Assembly (NCBI RefSeq): GCF_036195045.1
Contig: NZ_CP108100.1
Span: 3,844,001 to 3,908,000, forward strand
Source: Streptomyces sp. NBC_00236
GTDB lineage: Bacteria > Actinomycetota > Actinomycetes > Streptomycetales > Streptomycetaceae
DNA: 64,000 nt
Direction: 5' to 3'
Shown here: piece by piece, positions 26,631 to 35,822 of the stretch
Layout of the letters: every line of letters starts with the position of its first letter
Numbering within the stretch: position 1 is the first letter of the stretch
Position numbers and translations under genes: made by a program
The notes under the pieces: generated by a model
What the model saw: only the letters and a program-made list of their open reading frames with translations
What the model was told of the DNA's origin: nothing
Database searches by the model: none

Positions 26631-27797
26631 TTACGCGGCCTCCCGCACCGCCTCCACCCCCCGGATCAGCGCCTCCACCCCCGCCACCACCTTGCTCCGC
26701 GCGCACCCCACGTTCAGCCGTACGAAGCCCTCCGCCCCGTACACGCCCCCCGGCATCACAGCGACGCGCTCCCGTTCGACCAGCACGCGCTGGAGCGCCT
26801 CGTCGTCCTTCACGCCCGCCCGGCGCAGATCGATCCAGGCCAGGTAGCCGGCCTGCGGCGGCTCCCACCCCAGACCGGGGAACGCCGCGTTCAGCCGTTC
26901 GGCGACCAGCGCCAGGTTTCCGGCGACATACGCGCGTACGGCGTCCAGCCACGCCGCGCCGTCCCGGTACGCGGCGATGTGCGCGGTCAGCGAGAGCACC
27001 GCCGGTGAGGCGAGGCCCTCCGCGGTCTCCATCCGGCGCAGGAACTCCGTCCGGTCCTCCGTACGGCCGACGATCCCGTACGAACCGGTCAGCGCCGGAA
27101 AGTTGAACGCCTTCGAGGCCGAGGTGATGAGCGCCCAGCGCCCGTCGCCCCCCACGCGCGTCCACGGCACGTGGACACGCCCCTCGTGCACGAAGTCGGC
27201 GTGGATCTCGTCGCTGATCACCGCGACCCCGTGCCGCGCCGCGAGGGAGGCCATCTCCATGAGCTCCGCCTCCGTCCACACCCGCCCCGACGGGTTGTGC
27301 GGCGAACAGACCACGAGGACCTTACTGTCCTGACGCGCGAGCTCCCGCTCCAGTGCCTCCGTGTCCCCGAGACCCACACCGCGCAGCTCGCGGCCGAGCC
27401 CGGTGACCGCCTTGCGGAAACCGTCGTACGTCGGCGTGTGGACGACCACGCCGTCGCCCTCGGCCGTCCACATCTGGAGCAGTTGCGACAACTGGCTGAG
27501 CACGGAAGGCCCGTACACCAGACGCCCGGTGTCGATCACGGTGTCGTAGCGGGTCGCGAACCAGTGGGCCACCGCCGGGCGGAAGTCGCCCAGCCGCCAG
27601 TCGGTGTAGCCGAACACACCGTGGTCGAGCCGGGCCCGCAGGGCGGTCAGTACCTCGGGGGCCGTCTCGAAGTCCATGTCCGAGATCGTGAACGGCAGCA
27701 GTCCGTCCACCCCGAACCGGTCCGCGACCCCGTCCCACTGCACACTCCAGGTGCCACGGCGGTCGATGACGGTGTCGAAGTCGTAGGACGTGCTCAC
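26631..27797 (-). CDS. MalY/PatB-type aminotransferase (C-S lyase)
   Basis: A 388-residue PLP enzyme of fold type I. 'ISDMDFETAPEVLTALRARL' and 'VFGYTDW' at the N-terminus are hallmarks of PatB/MalY proteins; the PLP lysine is in SASKAFNFPAL (about residue 230) and 'VCSPHNPSGRVW' is the Asn-binding loop. Members cleave cystathionine or cysteine conjugates. Only a short gap separates it from the fba terminator. The physiological substrate is unknown. Confidence 0.88.
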   Translation of the reverse strand: MSTSYDFDTVIDRRGTWSVQWDGVADRFGVDGLLPFTISDMDFETAPEVLTALRARLDHGVFGYTDWRLGDFRPAVAHWFATRYDTVIDTGRLVYGPSVLSQLSQLLQMWTAEGDGVVVHTPTYDGFRKAVTGLGRELRGVGLGDTEALERELARQDSKVLVVCSPHNPSGRVWTEAELMEMASLAARHGVAVISDEIHADFVHEGRVHVPWTRVGGDGRWALITSASKAFNFPALTGSYGIVGRTEDRTEFLRRMETAEGLASPAVLSLTAHIAAYRDGAAWLDAVRAYVAGNLALVAERLNAAFPGLGWEPPQAGYLAWIDLRRAGVKDDEALQRVLVERERVAVMPGGVYGAEGFVRLNVGCARSKVVAGVEALIRGVEAVREAA

Positions 27798-27839
27798 AGC
27801 TGCTCCCTCACATCATTCCTGCCGGGTACGGACATGCCA

Positions 27840-27871
27840 TGGGCCCGGCACCCCAAGGGGTACCGGGCCCA
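27840..27871 (-). terminator. Hairpin after fba
   Basis: Arms TGGGCCCGGCACCCC and GGGGTACCGGGCCCA (27840-27854 with 27857-27871, one mismatch) immediately follow the fba stop on the minus strand. Confidence 0.75.
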
Positions 27872-27890
27872 GGCGGACATCCGTACGGAG

Positions 27891-28913
27891 TTACTTCAGC
27901 TTGGTGCCGGTGGACCGCAGGTTGGCGCAGGCCTCCGTGACGCGCTTGGCCATGCCCGCCTCGGCGGACTTGCCCCAGGTGCGCGGGTCGTAGACCTTCT
28001 TGTTGCCGACCTCGCCGTCGACCTTCAGCACACCGTCGTAGTTACGGAACATGTGGTCCGCGACCGGGCGGGTGAAGGCGTACTGGGTGTCGGTGTCGAG
28101 GTTCATCTTCACGACGCCGTTCTCCAGCGCGGTGGCGATCTCCTCGGCGGTGGAGCCGGAGCCGCCGTGGAAGACGAAGTCGAACGGGGACGTCTTGCCG
28201 TACTTGGCGCCGACGCCCTCCTGGAGGTCCTTGAGGAGCTCGGGACGCAGGACGACGTTGCCCGGCTTGTAGACGCCGTGCACGTTGCCGAAGGACGCGG
28301 CCAGCAGGTAGCGGCCCTTCTCGCCCAGACCGAGCGCCTCGGCGGTACGCAGCGCGTCGTCGACGGTCGTGTAGAGCTCGTCGTTGATCTCGTGCGTGAC
28401 GCCGTCCTCCTCGCCACCGGTCGGGGTGATCTCGACCTCAAGGATGATCTTGGCGGCGGCGGCCTTGGCCAGCAGCTCCTGGCCGATGGACAGGTTGTCG
28501 GCCAGCGTCTCGGCCGAGCCGTCCCACATGTGGGACTGGAACAGCGGGTTCAGACCCTTGGCGACGCGCTCCGCGGAGATGTCGATCAGCGGACGGACGT
28601 ACGTGTCCAGCTTGTCCTTGGGGCAGTGGTCGGTGTGCAGCGCGACCGTGATGTCGTACTTGGCGGCGACGATGTGCGCGAACTCGGCGAGGGCGACGGC
28701 GCCCGTGACCATGTCCTTGTTGTACTGGCCGCCCAGGAACTCCGCCCCACCGGTGGACATCTGGATGATGCCGTCGCTCTCGGCCTCCGCGAAACCGCGC
28801 AGCGCAGCGTGCAGGGTCTGGGTCGAGGTCACATTGATGGCCGGGTAGGCGAACTTGCCTGCCTTCGCCCGGTCGAGCATCTCGGCGTAGACCTCGGGGG
28901 TTGCGATGGGCAT
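27891..28913 (-). CDS. fba: Fructose-bisphosphate aldolase, class II
   Basis: A 340-residue zinc aldolase of glycolysis and gluconeogenesis. Zinc and substrate motifs are intact: 'VALHTDHCPKDKLD' (about residue 100), 'HGVYKPGNVVL', 'FVFHGGSGS' and 'GVVKMNLDTDTQYA'. ATG 28913 has AAGGAG eight bases upstream. Terminated by the hairpin at 27840-27871. The gap to pyrE holds the parS-bearing palindrome. Confidence 0.97.
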   Translation of the reverse strand: MPIATPEVYAEMLDRAKAGKFAYPAINVTSTQTLHAALRGFAEAESDGIIQMSTGGAEFLGGQYNKDMVTGAVALAEFAHIVAAKYDITVALHTDHCPKDKLDTYVRPLIDISAERVAKGLNPLFQSHMWDGSAETLADNLSIGQELLAKAAAAKIILEVEITPTGGEEDGVTHEINDELYTTVDDALRTAEALGLGEKGRYLLAASFGNVHGVYKPGNVVLRPELLKDLQEGVGAKYGKTSPFDFVFHGGSGSTAEEIATALENGVVKMNLDTDTQYAFTRPVADHMFRNYDGVLKVDGEVGNKKVYDPRTWGKSAEAGMAKRVTEACANLRSTGTKLK

Positions 28914-29062
28914 CTGTCCGCTCCTTGGGATGTGCGGGTGTGCGTTGCTGGTTCCCTGACCTGGGGGCGACGTCATCGTCGCCCCCATCTTCCCAGACTC
29001 TCGTCCCGGCTCCACCCCGCGTACTCCCCCAGCGTTCCGGGCGCCCCGCTGCAGACATACGA

Positions 29063-29100
29063 CAAGGGGGGTCGGTTTCACGTGAAACCGACCCCCCTTG
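29063..29100. promoter_or_regulatory. 38-bp perfect palindrome containing a parS word; also a terminator for pyrE
   Basis: The exact word GTTTCACGTGAAAC (29075-29088), the streptomycete ParB-binding consensus, lies at the centre of a perfect palindrome of 38 bp whose outer arms are CAAGGGGGGTCG/CGACCCCCCTTG. It starts 14 bp after the pyrE stop on the minus strand, so the same sequence can act as a hairpin terminator. parS sites in streptomycetes cluster around oriC. Confidence 0.85.
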
Positions 29101-29114
29101 AGGGAAAGCGCAGG

Positions 29115-29654
29115 TCAGGCCAGGTCGAGGTCCGGGACCGAGTAGACGTGGACATACGGGAGCCCTGCCTCGGCGATGGCCGGAGCCGCGCCCCGCTCCA
29201 CGATCACCGCGACGGCGACGACCTCGCCGCCCGCCTCACGCACCGCCTCGACGGCGGTCAGCGGCGACCCGCCGGTCGTCGAGGTGTCCTCGACGACCAG
29301 GCAGCGGCGGCCCTTGACCTCCGTGCCCTCGATCCGGCGCTGCATGCCGTGGGCCTTCTGCGCCTTGCGCACCACGAACGCGTCCAGCTCCTGCCCGCGG
29401 GCGGCGGCGGCGTGCAGCATCGAAGTGGCGACCGGGTCGGCGCCCAGCGTCAGCCCGCCCACGCAGTCGTAGTCCAGCTCGGCGGTCGCGTCGAGCATGA
29501 CCTGACCGACCATCGGAGCAGCCTTGCCGTCCAGCGTGATGCGGCGCAGATCGATGTACCAGTCGGCCTCGAGACCGGAGGAGAGAGTCACCTTGCCGTG
29601 AACCACGGCCTTGTCCTTGATCTGCTGCAACAGCTCAGCGCGTACGTCAGTCAT
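29115..29654 (-). CDS. pyrE: Orotate phosphoribosyltransferase
   Basis: A 179-residue enzyme joining orotate and PRPP in pyrimidine synthesis. The PRPP loop is RRCLVVEDTSTTGGS (about residue 112); 'LSSGLEADWYIDLRR' lies near residue 24. Length is normal for actinobacterial PyrE. It stands apart from other pyr genes. Downstream is the 38-bp palindrome. Confidence 0.95.
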   Translation of the reverse strand: MTDVRAELLQQIKDKAVVHGKVTLSSGLEADWYIDLRRITLDGKAAPMVGQVMLDATAELDYDCVGGLTLGADPVATSMLHAAAARGQELDAFVVRKAQKAHGMQRRIEGTEVKGRRCLVVEDTSTTGGSPLTAVEAVREAGGEVVAVAVIVERGAAPAIAEAGLPYVHVYSVPDLDLA

Positions 29655-29705
29655 GGCTACGAGGATAAGGCCGGCCTGCCCCGCACCCGCTCCGGACCGT
29701 CGCGC

Positions 29706-30500
29706 TCAGAGCGTGCGCCAGCTCCACGTCGTCGCGATCTCCAGGGGTTCGATCGGCGTGACATAGCGGGGAGCGCTGTTCAGGCCGTTCGGCGGCCCCG
29801 ACTGCGGCTCCACACAGACCGCCTCGTCCTGCTCGTCGTAGACCACGACCCACTCGGTGCGGCTCTTGACCGTGAGCTCCAGCTGCTCCGGCCAGGTGAG
29901 GGTCACATCGACACCGTCGGGCATGCCGAAGCAGTCGTCCCACGGTCCGGCCAGGGGAGGGATCCGGCGGCCGGTCGGCAGATGGTTCTCCCCCCGCTCC
30001 TCCTGCCACGCGGCGTCGAAGTCGATCCGGACGTCCTCGCCGCCGAGGTTGCGCCGGAACCACGGATGCCAGCCGGCCTGGGCCGGGAAGGAGTCCCCGT
30101 ACGTCTCGACGCCGAAGGCCAACGTCAGCGAGGACTCGGTCAGTTCGAAGGTCTGCGTCACCCGGCCCGGGTACGGCCAGGGGTCGGTCAGGTCGTAGTA
30201 GAACGCGGCGTCCGTCGTGCTCTCCCGCGCCGTGCGCCAGGCCGTGTCACGGCCCGTGCCGTGGATCGCGTGCGGCGGGGCGGTCAGCGGCAGCTGATGC
30301 AGCACACCGCCGTTGTGGAACTGCCCGTTCTCGGTGCGTCCGCACCACGGCACCATCGGGAAGCAGCCGTAGCGCTCCCCCTGCCGCAGCAGTTCGGTGC
30401 CGCCGATGCGCAGGCTGCTGATACGACAGCCGTTGGCGGGGTTCACGGTCAACTCTGCGTCGCCGACGGACAGCCGGACGTCCTTCTCGCTGCTGCTCAC
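29706..30500 (-). CDS. Aldose 1-epimerase family protein
   Basis: A 264-residue beta-rich protein of the galactose-mutarotase fold. 'GGTELLRQGERYGCFPMVPWCGR' (the G-x-P/W-G-R region), the His of 'APPHAIHGTGRDTAW' and 'FPAQAGWHPWFRR' are family landmarks; Glu of 'VCVEPQSGPPNGLN' is the likely catalytic acid. It interconverts alpha and beta sugars or acts on sugar phosphates. It lies 51 bp upstream of pyrE on the same strand. Confidence 0.9.
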   Translation of the reverse strand: MSSSEKDVRLSVGDAELTVNPANGCRISSLRIGGTELLRQGERYGCFPMVPWCGRTENGQFHNGGVLHQLPLTAPPHAIHGTGRDTAWRTARESTTDAAFYYDLTDPWPYPGRVTQTFELTESSLTLAFGVETYGDSFPAQAGWHPWFRRNLGGEDVRIDFDAAWQEERGENHLPTGRRIPPLAGPWDDCFGMPDGVDVTLTWPEQLELTVKSRTEWVVVYDEQDEAVCVEPQSGPPNGLNSAPRYVTPIEPLEIATTWSWRTL

Positions 30501-30521
30501 CCCACGACCCTACTGGCGCGG

Positions 30522-31565
30522 CTACCTCCGGCGCCGCAGCGCCCGGCCCACCACCACCGCGGAGGCGAGGGCGAGCGCGGCCGCGGGGGCCACCCAGCGG
30601 AGCGTGGCGCCCGCACCGGTCGAATCGGGTGACGGGACGGGGGCGTACCGGCCGCGCGGCGGTGCGTGGTCGACCTCCTCCGCACTGCGGCCGATCATGG
30701 TGCGCCGGGCATGTGCGGCCTCGGCGGGCGGCCCGTCCGGGACGGTGAACTCGATCCCGGCCACCGGGTCCATCGACGACGGCGGCACCGGGGTGTCGAA
30801 GACGGAAGCCTGCTCCGGCGGCTGCTCACCGGCCGGCGGCTCGTCCGGAGCCGCGCCGTGCGGGGCCGGTGCGTCACCGGGCCGCGAGGTGTCCGCCTCC
30901 TCGGCGGCCTCCTCCAACGCCTGCTCCACGGCTTCGCCGACGGCCTGCTCCTCGGCGGTGACGGCTGCGGCGGCGGGCTCGCCCGCGTCCGCCACCGCGT
31001 CGCCCGCACCGGCATCCACGGCATCCCCGGCATCCGCCACCGCGTCGCCCGCCCCGGCATCCCCGGCATCGGCCGCCACACCGGCCGCCCCGGTCTCACC
31101 GCCATCCCCCGCATCCCCGTCATCCCCCGCGAGGGACTCCGTCACCAGCTGCTGCGCGAACCGGTCCAGCAGTCGGTGGGCCGCCGACAGCGCCGCCGCC
31201 GGGTCCAGATCCAGCAGCCGGCCGTCGCCGCTCACCGTGCCCTCGAAGCCGATCGCCGTCCCGCCGTCGCGGGCGGTGAGGCGGACGGTCAGGGCCAGCT
31301 TCGCCGAACCGCTGCCGCGCGCCTCCGCGCCCTCGCCCGCCACGGCCACCCCGTGCTCGGCACCCGCCAGCGGGGTGAGCCGCAGCGCGCCCCGGTACGT
31401 GATGGCGTGGCCGCCGGCCCGGACCTTGAGCCGGCCGGACAGCGGGCCCGCGGACGCGTCGGCGTCCTGCTGGAGCCCTGGCACACAGCGCGCGACCCGG
31501 GCGGGATCGCCCAGCGTCCGCCGAAGGGCCGGGACCGGAACCGGAACGAACACCTCATGCTCCAT
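30522..31565 (-). CDS. SRPBCC (CoxG-like) protein with acidic repeat linker and C-terminal membrane anchor
   Basis: A 347-residue protein. Residues 1-145 form a START/CoxG-type domain ('MEHEVFVPVPVPALRRTLGDP' at the start, then 'VPGLQQDADAS' and 'YRGALRLTPL'). Residues 150-290 are an Ala/Asp/Gly linker with repeats such as GDAVADAGDAVDAG. The C-terminus has one membrane helix ('LRWVAPAAALALASAVVVG') followed by RALRRRR. It lies 21 bp upstream of the epimerase gene. Members bind hydrophobic ligands or help insert cofactors; here the role is unknown. Confidence 0.75.
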   Translation of the reverse strand: MEHEVFVPVPVPALRRTLGDPARVARCVPGLQQDADASAGPLSGRLKVRAGGHAITYRGALRLTPLAGAEHGVAVAGEGAEARGSGSAKLALTVRLTARDGGTAIGFEGTVSGDGRLLDLDPAAALSAAHRLLDRFAQQLVTESLAGDDGDAGDGGETGAAGVAADAGDAGAGDAVADAGDAVDAGAGDAVADAGEPAAAAVTAEEQAVGEAVEQALEEAAEEADTSRPGDAPAPHGAAPDEPPAGEQPPEQASVFDTPVPPSSMDPVAGIEFTVPDGPPAEAAHARRTMIGRSAEEVDHAPPRGRYAPVPSPDSTGAGATLRWVAPAAALALASAVVVGRALRRRR

Positions 31566-31648
31566 GGAAACCGAGCCTACTCAGCCCCGGCCACCACGTC
31601 AGCGCTTCCGCATCCCCGAAGACCCCGCCACCGGCCCGTCGCGCACGC

Positions 31649-33247
31649 TCACCGCTCCTCCCAGTACCGCGGATGCACCAGCGTCGACGGGGCCTGGCCG
31701 CGCAGCCGCCCGGCCTCCGCGCGCCGCCCCGCGTCCCGCAGCGCGGGGCCCGTGAGGGACCGCAGCCGCGGGGCCCCGTCGTCCAGACCGAGGGCGGGCT
31801 CCGCAGCGGGGCCGGCCAGCACGAACCCCCAGCCGTGCACCTCGGCCGTCCGGCCCGTGGCCCGGTCGGGGCCGACCGCGAATCCGGCGTACCGCCCGCT
31901 GATCCGATAGGGGCGGGTGTGCAGTCCCGCCGCCCGCACGGACGCCTCGACCGTCCAGTACGTGCGCGGCCGGCTCACCGCCGGACCCCCGTGCACCACC
32001 AGTCGGCCGTCCGGTGCCAGGGCCCGGTCGACCAGTCCGTAGAACTCCGCCGAATAGAGCTTCGTGCTGGCCGAGATCCCCGGGTCGGGCAGGTCCGCGA
32101 CCACCACGTCGAAGCGGTCGCGCACCGTCCGCAGCCAGCTGAACGCGTCCCCGGTCACGGCCGTCGTCCGCGGATCCCGGAAGGCGTGCGCGTTCAGCTC
32201 GGACAGCGCCCGGTCCGTACGGGCCAAGCGGGTGACGGCGGGGTCCAGCTCCACCACGGTCACGCTCCGCACATCCGGGTAGCGCAGCACCTCGCGGGCC
32301 GCCAGGCCGTCACCGCCGCCCAGGATCAGCACCCGGGCGTGCGGTCCGTTCATCGCCGGGTGCACCAGCGCCTCGTGGTAGCGGTACTCGTCGCGGGAGC
32401 TGACCCGCAGCCGCCCGTCCAGATAGAGGTCGAGGGAGCTCCGGTCCGACCCGGTCAGCACCACTTCCTGGACCTCACTCTGCAGCGCGACCCGCACCTG
32501 GTCGCCGTAGACCGCACGCCGCGCCGCCCGCTCGAAGTCGTCGGCCAGCACGGCGGCCGTGGCGAGCACGGCGATCACCAGCACGTTGACGGCGATCAGC
32601 AGCCACCGGGAGCGGGAGGTGAGATCCCGCCGGAACACCCACAGGACCAGCGCCCCGCCCACCGCCGCGTTGACCGTCCCGGTGAACAGCGCGCCCGACA
32701 GCTGCCCGAGCATCGGCAGCAGCAGGAACGGGAACGCCAGCCCGCCCACCAGCGCGCCCACGTAGTCGGCGGCGAAGAGATCGGCGACCGCACCGCCCGC
32801 GTCCTGCCGGTCCACCCGCTGGATCAGCGTCATCAGCAGCGGGATCTCGGCGCCGATCAGAACACCGATCGTCAGCGAGAACCCGACCAGCGCGTACCGC
32901 GACTCCCCGATCCAGGCGAACGACGCGTAGAGCACCAGTGCGGAGGAGCCGCCGACCAGGGCGAGCGCCGCCTCGATCAGCCCGAAGCCGACCGCCGCAC
33001 GGCTGCGCAGCCGTTTCGCGAGCAGCGAGCCGATGCCCATGGCGAACACCATCACGGACAGCACGACGGACGCCTGGGTGACGGAGTCACCGATCAGATA
33101 GGAGGCGAGTGCGACCAGTTCGAGCTCGTACACCAGCCCGCAGGCGGCGCAGATGAAGACAGTGGCCAGCACGAGGTACCTGCCGGTCCTCGGTCGCACG
33201 GGAATCCGCGCCGCGCCCCCTCGCAGCGGCACCTGCTGGTCGATCAT
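31649..33247 (-). CDS. Membrane-fused spermidine synthase-like aminopropyltransferase
   Basis: A 532-residue protein. About seven membrane segments occupy residues 20-235, then a SpeE-type Rossmann domain follows with '[20 protein letters not shown]' (about 300) and '[12 protein letters not shown]'. The catalytic region has '[10 protein letters not shown]'. This membrane-fused form is common in actinobacteria, where activity may be on other aminopropyl donors or polyamines. It stands between the SRPBCC and DUF2617 genes on the minus strand. Confidence 0.88.
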   Translation of the reverse strand: MIDQQVPLRGGAARIPVRPRTGRYLVLATVFICAACGLVYELELVALASYLIGDSVTQASVVLSVMVFAMGIGSLLAKRLRSRAAVGFGLIEAALALVGGSSALVLYASFAWIGESRYALVGFSLTIGVLIGAEIPLLMTLIQRVDRQDAGGAVADLFAADYVGALVGGLAFPFLLLPMLGQLSGALFTGTVNAAVGGALVLWVFRRDLTSRSRWLLIAVNVLVIAVLATAAVLADDFERAARRAVYGDQVRVALQSEVQEVVLTGSDRSSLDLYLDGRLRVSSRDEYRYHEALVHPAMNGPHARVLILGGGDGLAAREVLRYPDVRSVTVVELDPAVTRLARTDRALSELNAHAFRDPRTTAVTGDAFSWLRTVRDRFDVVVADLPDPGISASTKLYSAEFYGLVDRALAPDGRLVVHGGPAVSRPRTYWTVEASVRAAGLHTRPYRISGRYAGFAVGPDRATGRTAEVHGWGFVLAGPAAEPALGLDDGAPRLRSLTGPALRDAGRRAEAGRLRGQAPSTLVHPRYWEER

Positions 33248-33331
33248 GCCGCGAACGCTACGTCACTGAAACGTCGCCGCTTGTCACCCACAAGGGTGTA
33301 ATCGGCGCATTCCCAACGGAGTTGACGCCGG

Positions 33332-33856
33332 TCACGGCGCCGCCGCTGCCGGCATCCGCACCCCCACCCGGGTCCGCGTCACCACCAGCCGGCCCTCCTG
33401 CGGGTACGCGTGCCAGGTGCGCCACCGCACCTGGCCCTCGGTCCGCTGGGCGAGCATCGCGGTGAAGGCGTGCGGGCTCCCCGGGAACGTCCCGGCCAGT
33501 CCGTGGGGATGGTCGGCGACGAGTGCCAGCAGCTCCTGCGCGCGCCCCGCGAAGGAGCCCGCGCCGAGCGTCTCGACGCGCGCCGCGAACTCGTACTCCC
33601 AGTCCCCCAGCCGCTTGGAGACGCCTAAGGGCAGTGGGGTGCTGCTGCCGGGCATACAGGCGACGGTTTCGGAACAGCTGCCCTGTTCCTCTTCCAGAAG
33701 TACCTGGTGGGAGGCGCCGAGCAGCCGCAGCTGAAGCTGCGCGCCGGCGAGCCCGAGATCGAGGACGGCCAGCGCCGGGAGCGGTTCACGCCCCAGCGCC
33801 CAGGCCAGATCGGCGGCACGGGTGTCGGAATAGGCCGTATGAAGGGTCGTGAGCAT
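33332..33856 (-). CDS. DUF2617 family protein
   Basis: A 174-residue protein from ATG 33856, which has GCGGAG eight bases upstream; a longer open frame lacks a ribosome site. 'YSDTRAADLAWALG' near the N-terminus and 'KRLGDWEYEFAARVE' mid-protein are typical of DUF2617 of actinobacteria. It is encoded next to the spermidine synthase-like gene with an 84-bp gap; the two are usually neighbours. Function unknown. Confidence 0.85.
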   Translation of the reverse strand: MLTTLHTAYSDTRAADLAWALGREPLPALAVLDLGLAGAQLQLRLLGASHQVLLEEEQGSCSETVACMPGSSTPLPLGVSKRLGDWEYEFAARVETLGAGSFAGRAQELLALVADHPHGLAGTFPGSPHAFTAMLAQRTEGQVRWRTWHAYPQEGRLVVTRTRVGVRMPAAAAP

Positions 33857-34102
33857 GGGTCGGCTCCGCAAAACACACATGGACACGTGGACAGGGGGCG
33901 CCCCGACGTGGTGCACGTGGGAGGTGGGAAGCGCCCGATCAGGTCCAACTGGGGTCCGAGGGCTGAATGTTCTCTCAACCGAGGGAATCACGAACTACGC
34001 CGCACTCGCAGCGTTTTTACCCAACTTGGCGTGGTTTCCATCCCCTCGGGGGCCTGCCGGTTCTGGTGTTCACCAGGGATGCGCCGCGCGGCCCAACGAA
34101 AA
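33857..34102. other. Gene-free stretch upstream of DUF2617
   Basis: I see no coding signal or repeat here apart from the expected promoter of the DUF2617 gene. AT-richer text around 34005-34035 may hold a promoter. Together with the terminator at 34103-34148 the gap is 333 bp. Confidence 0.5.
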
Positions 34103-34148
34103 GGCGCCCGGCGGGACTTAGAGGCTCCTCCTCGTCCCGCCGGGCGCC
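34103..34148 (-). terminator. Rho-independent terminator of the Gly-rich gene
   Basis: A 15-bp perfect stem (34103-34117 with 34134-34148) followed on the minus strand by TTTTCGTT. Confidence 0.8.
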
Positions 34149-34189
34149 GGGCCGGCCGCCGTGCCCGGCCGCGGACCAGCTGCCCCGTG

Positions 34190-34453
34190 TCAGCTGCCTC
34201 CGCCGCATCCACCCCCGCCGCCGCCACCGCCGCACGAGGAACCCCCGCCGCACGAGTGGCCCCCGGAGTGACCGCCTGAGTCGCCGCCCCCGTCCCCGGC
34301 CCACCAGCTGCCGCCGCCCCCGCCGGCGCCGCCGCTCGCCCTGCGTCGCCCAGCCGGTGACGTGCCGCGGTTCCTGGCACTCACCAGCAGCGAAACAAAG
34401 AGCACGAAGACCATCACGCTCACCGCTACGACCACACTCACCACGGACCTCAC
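34190..34453 (-). CDS. Small membrane protein with Gly/Cys-rich tail
   Basis: About 85 residues. One membrane helix (residues 4-25) is followed by a basic stretch (RNRGTSPAGRRR) and a tail made almost only of Gly, Ser and Cys, ending CGGGG...CGGGS. Similar tails end some actinobacterial TIGR04222-type membrane proteins. GTG 34453 has GGAAGGA too close to it; GTG 34444 is better spaced and may be the true start. A terminator follows. Function unknown. Confidence 0.6.
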   Translation of the reverse strand: MRSVVSVVVAVSVMVFVLFVSLLVSARNRGTSPAGRRRASGGAGGGGGSWWAGDGGGDSGGHSGGHSCGGGSSCGGGGGGGGCGGGS

Positions 34454-34583
34454 GTCCTTCCGTTCCCCCGAAGCGAAAGTCCCCCGCTCCGTACCGATTC
34501 CCGCGTGTCAGGGGGATGCCCCCGTCCCCGTACGGCCAAAGCAGACTTGAGCAACTCCAGAGCTTCCGCGCAGGATGGCGTTC

Positions 34584-35765
34584 ATGACACAGGGACGACC
34601 GCTGCTCAACCGCCGCCTCGCCGAGTTCGGCACGACGATCTTCGCGGAGATGTCCGCGCTGGCCGTCCGCACCGGCGCCATCAACCTCGGCCAGGGCTTC
34701 CCCGACACCGACGGCCCCGAAGAGGTCCGCGAGGCCGCCGTCCGCGCCCTGCGCGCCGGGCACGGCAACCAGTACCCGCCGGGGCCGGGCGTCCCCGAGC
34801 TGCGTACCGCGATCACGTCCCACCAGCAGCGCCGCTACGCCCTGACGTACGACCCCGACACCGAGGTCCTCGTCACCGCGGGCGCCACCGAGGCCATCGC
34901 GGCCACGCTGCTGGCGCTCCTGGAGCCGGGGGACGAGGTCGTCGCCCTGGAGCCGTACTACGACTCGTACGCCGCCTGCATCGCCATGGCGGGCGCCACC
35001 CGCGTCCCGGTGACCCTGCACCCCGAGCCGTCCTCCGGTACCTACCGGCTGGACCTCGACGAACTGCGCGCGGCGCTCACCCCCCGCACCCGGCTGCTGC
35101 TGCTCAACACCCCGCACAACCCCACCGGCACCGTCCTGACCCGCGAGGAACTCGGCGCGATCGCCGAGCTGGCGTGCGAACGCGATCTCCTCGTCGTCAC
35201 GGACGAGGTCTACGAGCACCTGGTCTTCGAGGGCGAGCACCTGCCGCTCGCCGGCTTCCCGGGGATGCGCGAGCGGACGGTCACCATCAGCTCGGCCGGC
35301 AAGACGTTCTCCTTCACCGGCTGGAAGGTCGGCTGGATCACCGCGAGCCCGGAGCTGGTGTCCGCGGTGCGCTCGGCGAAGCAGTTCCTGACCTATGTCT
35401 CCGCAGGCCCGTTCCAGTACGCGGTCGCCGAGGCGCTGAGCCTGCCCGACGGCTACTTCGACGCACTGCGCGCGGATCTGCGGGCCAAGCGCGACCTGCT
35501 GAGCGGCGGGCTCGCCGAGGCCGGGTTCGAGGTCTACCGGCCGGCGGGCACGTACTTCGTCACCACGGACATCCGCCCGCTCGACAGCAGCGGCGACGGC
35601 TTCGCGTTCTGCCGCTCGCTTCCGGAGCGGTGCGGGGTCGTGGCCGTTCCGAACGCGGTCTTCTACGACCACCGGGAGCAGGGCGCACCCTTCGTGCGCT
35701 TCGCGTTCTGCAAGCGTACGGAGGTACTGGAGGAGGCCGTCTCCCGGCTCAAGGGCCTGCGCTGA
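34584..35765 (+). CDS. Aminotransferase class I/II, possibly DapC
   Basis: A 393-residue PLP enzyme. 'INLGQGFPDTDGPEEV' (near residue 36), 'LLLLNTPHNPTGTVL' (about 175) and the PLP lysine in SSAGKTFSFTGWKVGW (about 240) are all present. This pattern is that of kynurenine-aminotransferase-like or N-succinyl-diaminopimelate aminotransferases; several actinobacterial genomes use such an enzyme as DapC. ATG 34584 has CAGGA eight bases upstream; an ATG three codons earlier is an alternative. The substrate is not certain. Confidence 0.85.
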   Translation: MTQGRPLLNRRLAEFGTTIFAEMSALAVRTGAINLGQGFPDTDGPEEVREAAVRALRAGHGNQYPPGPGVPELRTAITSHQQRRYALTYDPDTEVLVTAGATEAIAATLLALLEPGDEVVALEPYYDSYAACIAMAGATRVPVTLHPEPSSGTYRLDLDELRAALTPRTRLLLLNTPHNPTGTVLTREELGAIAELACERDLLVVTDEVYEHLVFEGEHLPLAGFPGMRERTVTISSAGKTFSFTGWKVGWITASPELVSAVRSAKQFLTYVSAGPFQYAVAEALSLPDGYFDALRADLRAKRDLLSGGLAEAGFEVYRPAGTYFVTTDIRPLDSSGDGFAFCRSLPERCGVVAVPNAVFYDHREQGAPFVRFAFCKRTEVLEEAVSRLKGLR

Positions 35766-35770
35766 GACCC

Positions 35771-35809
35771 ACGACGAGGCCCGGCGCGGAGCGCGCCGGG
35801 CCTCGTCGT
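35771..35809. terminator. Bidirectional terminator between convergent genes
   Basis: An 18-bp perfect stem (35771-35788 with 35792-35809) and a 3-nt loop between the convergent aminotransferase and YbjN genes. Confidence 0.85.
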
Positions 35810-35822
35810 CGTGTGCGGTGGC

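Noticed and set aside
27171..30632. 1153-codon open frame on the plus strand
   Set aside because: It runs antisense through PatB, fba, pyrE and the epimerase, all clear genes. Long antisense frames are normal at this GC content.
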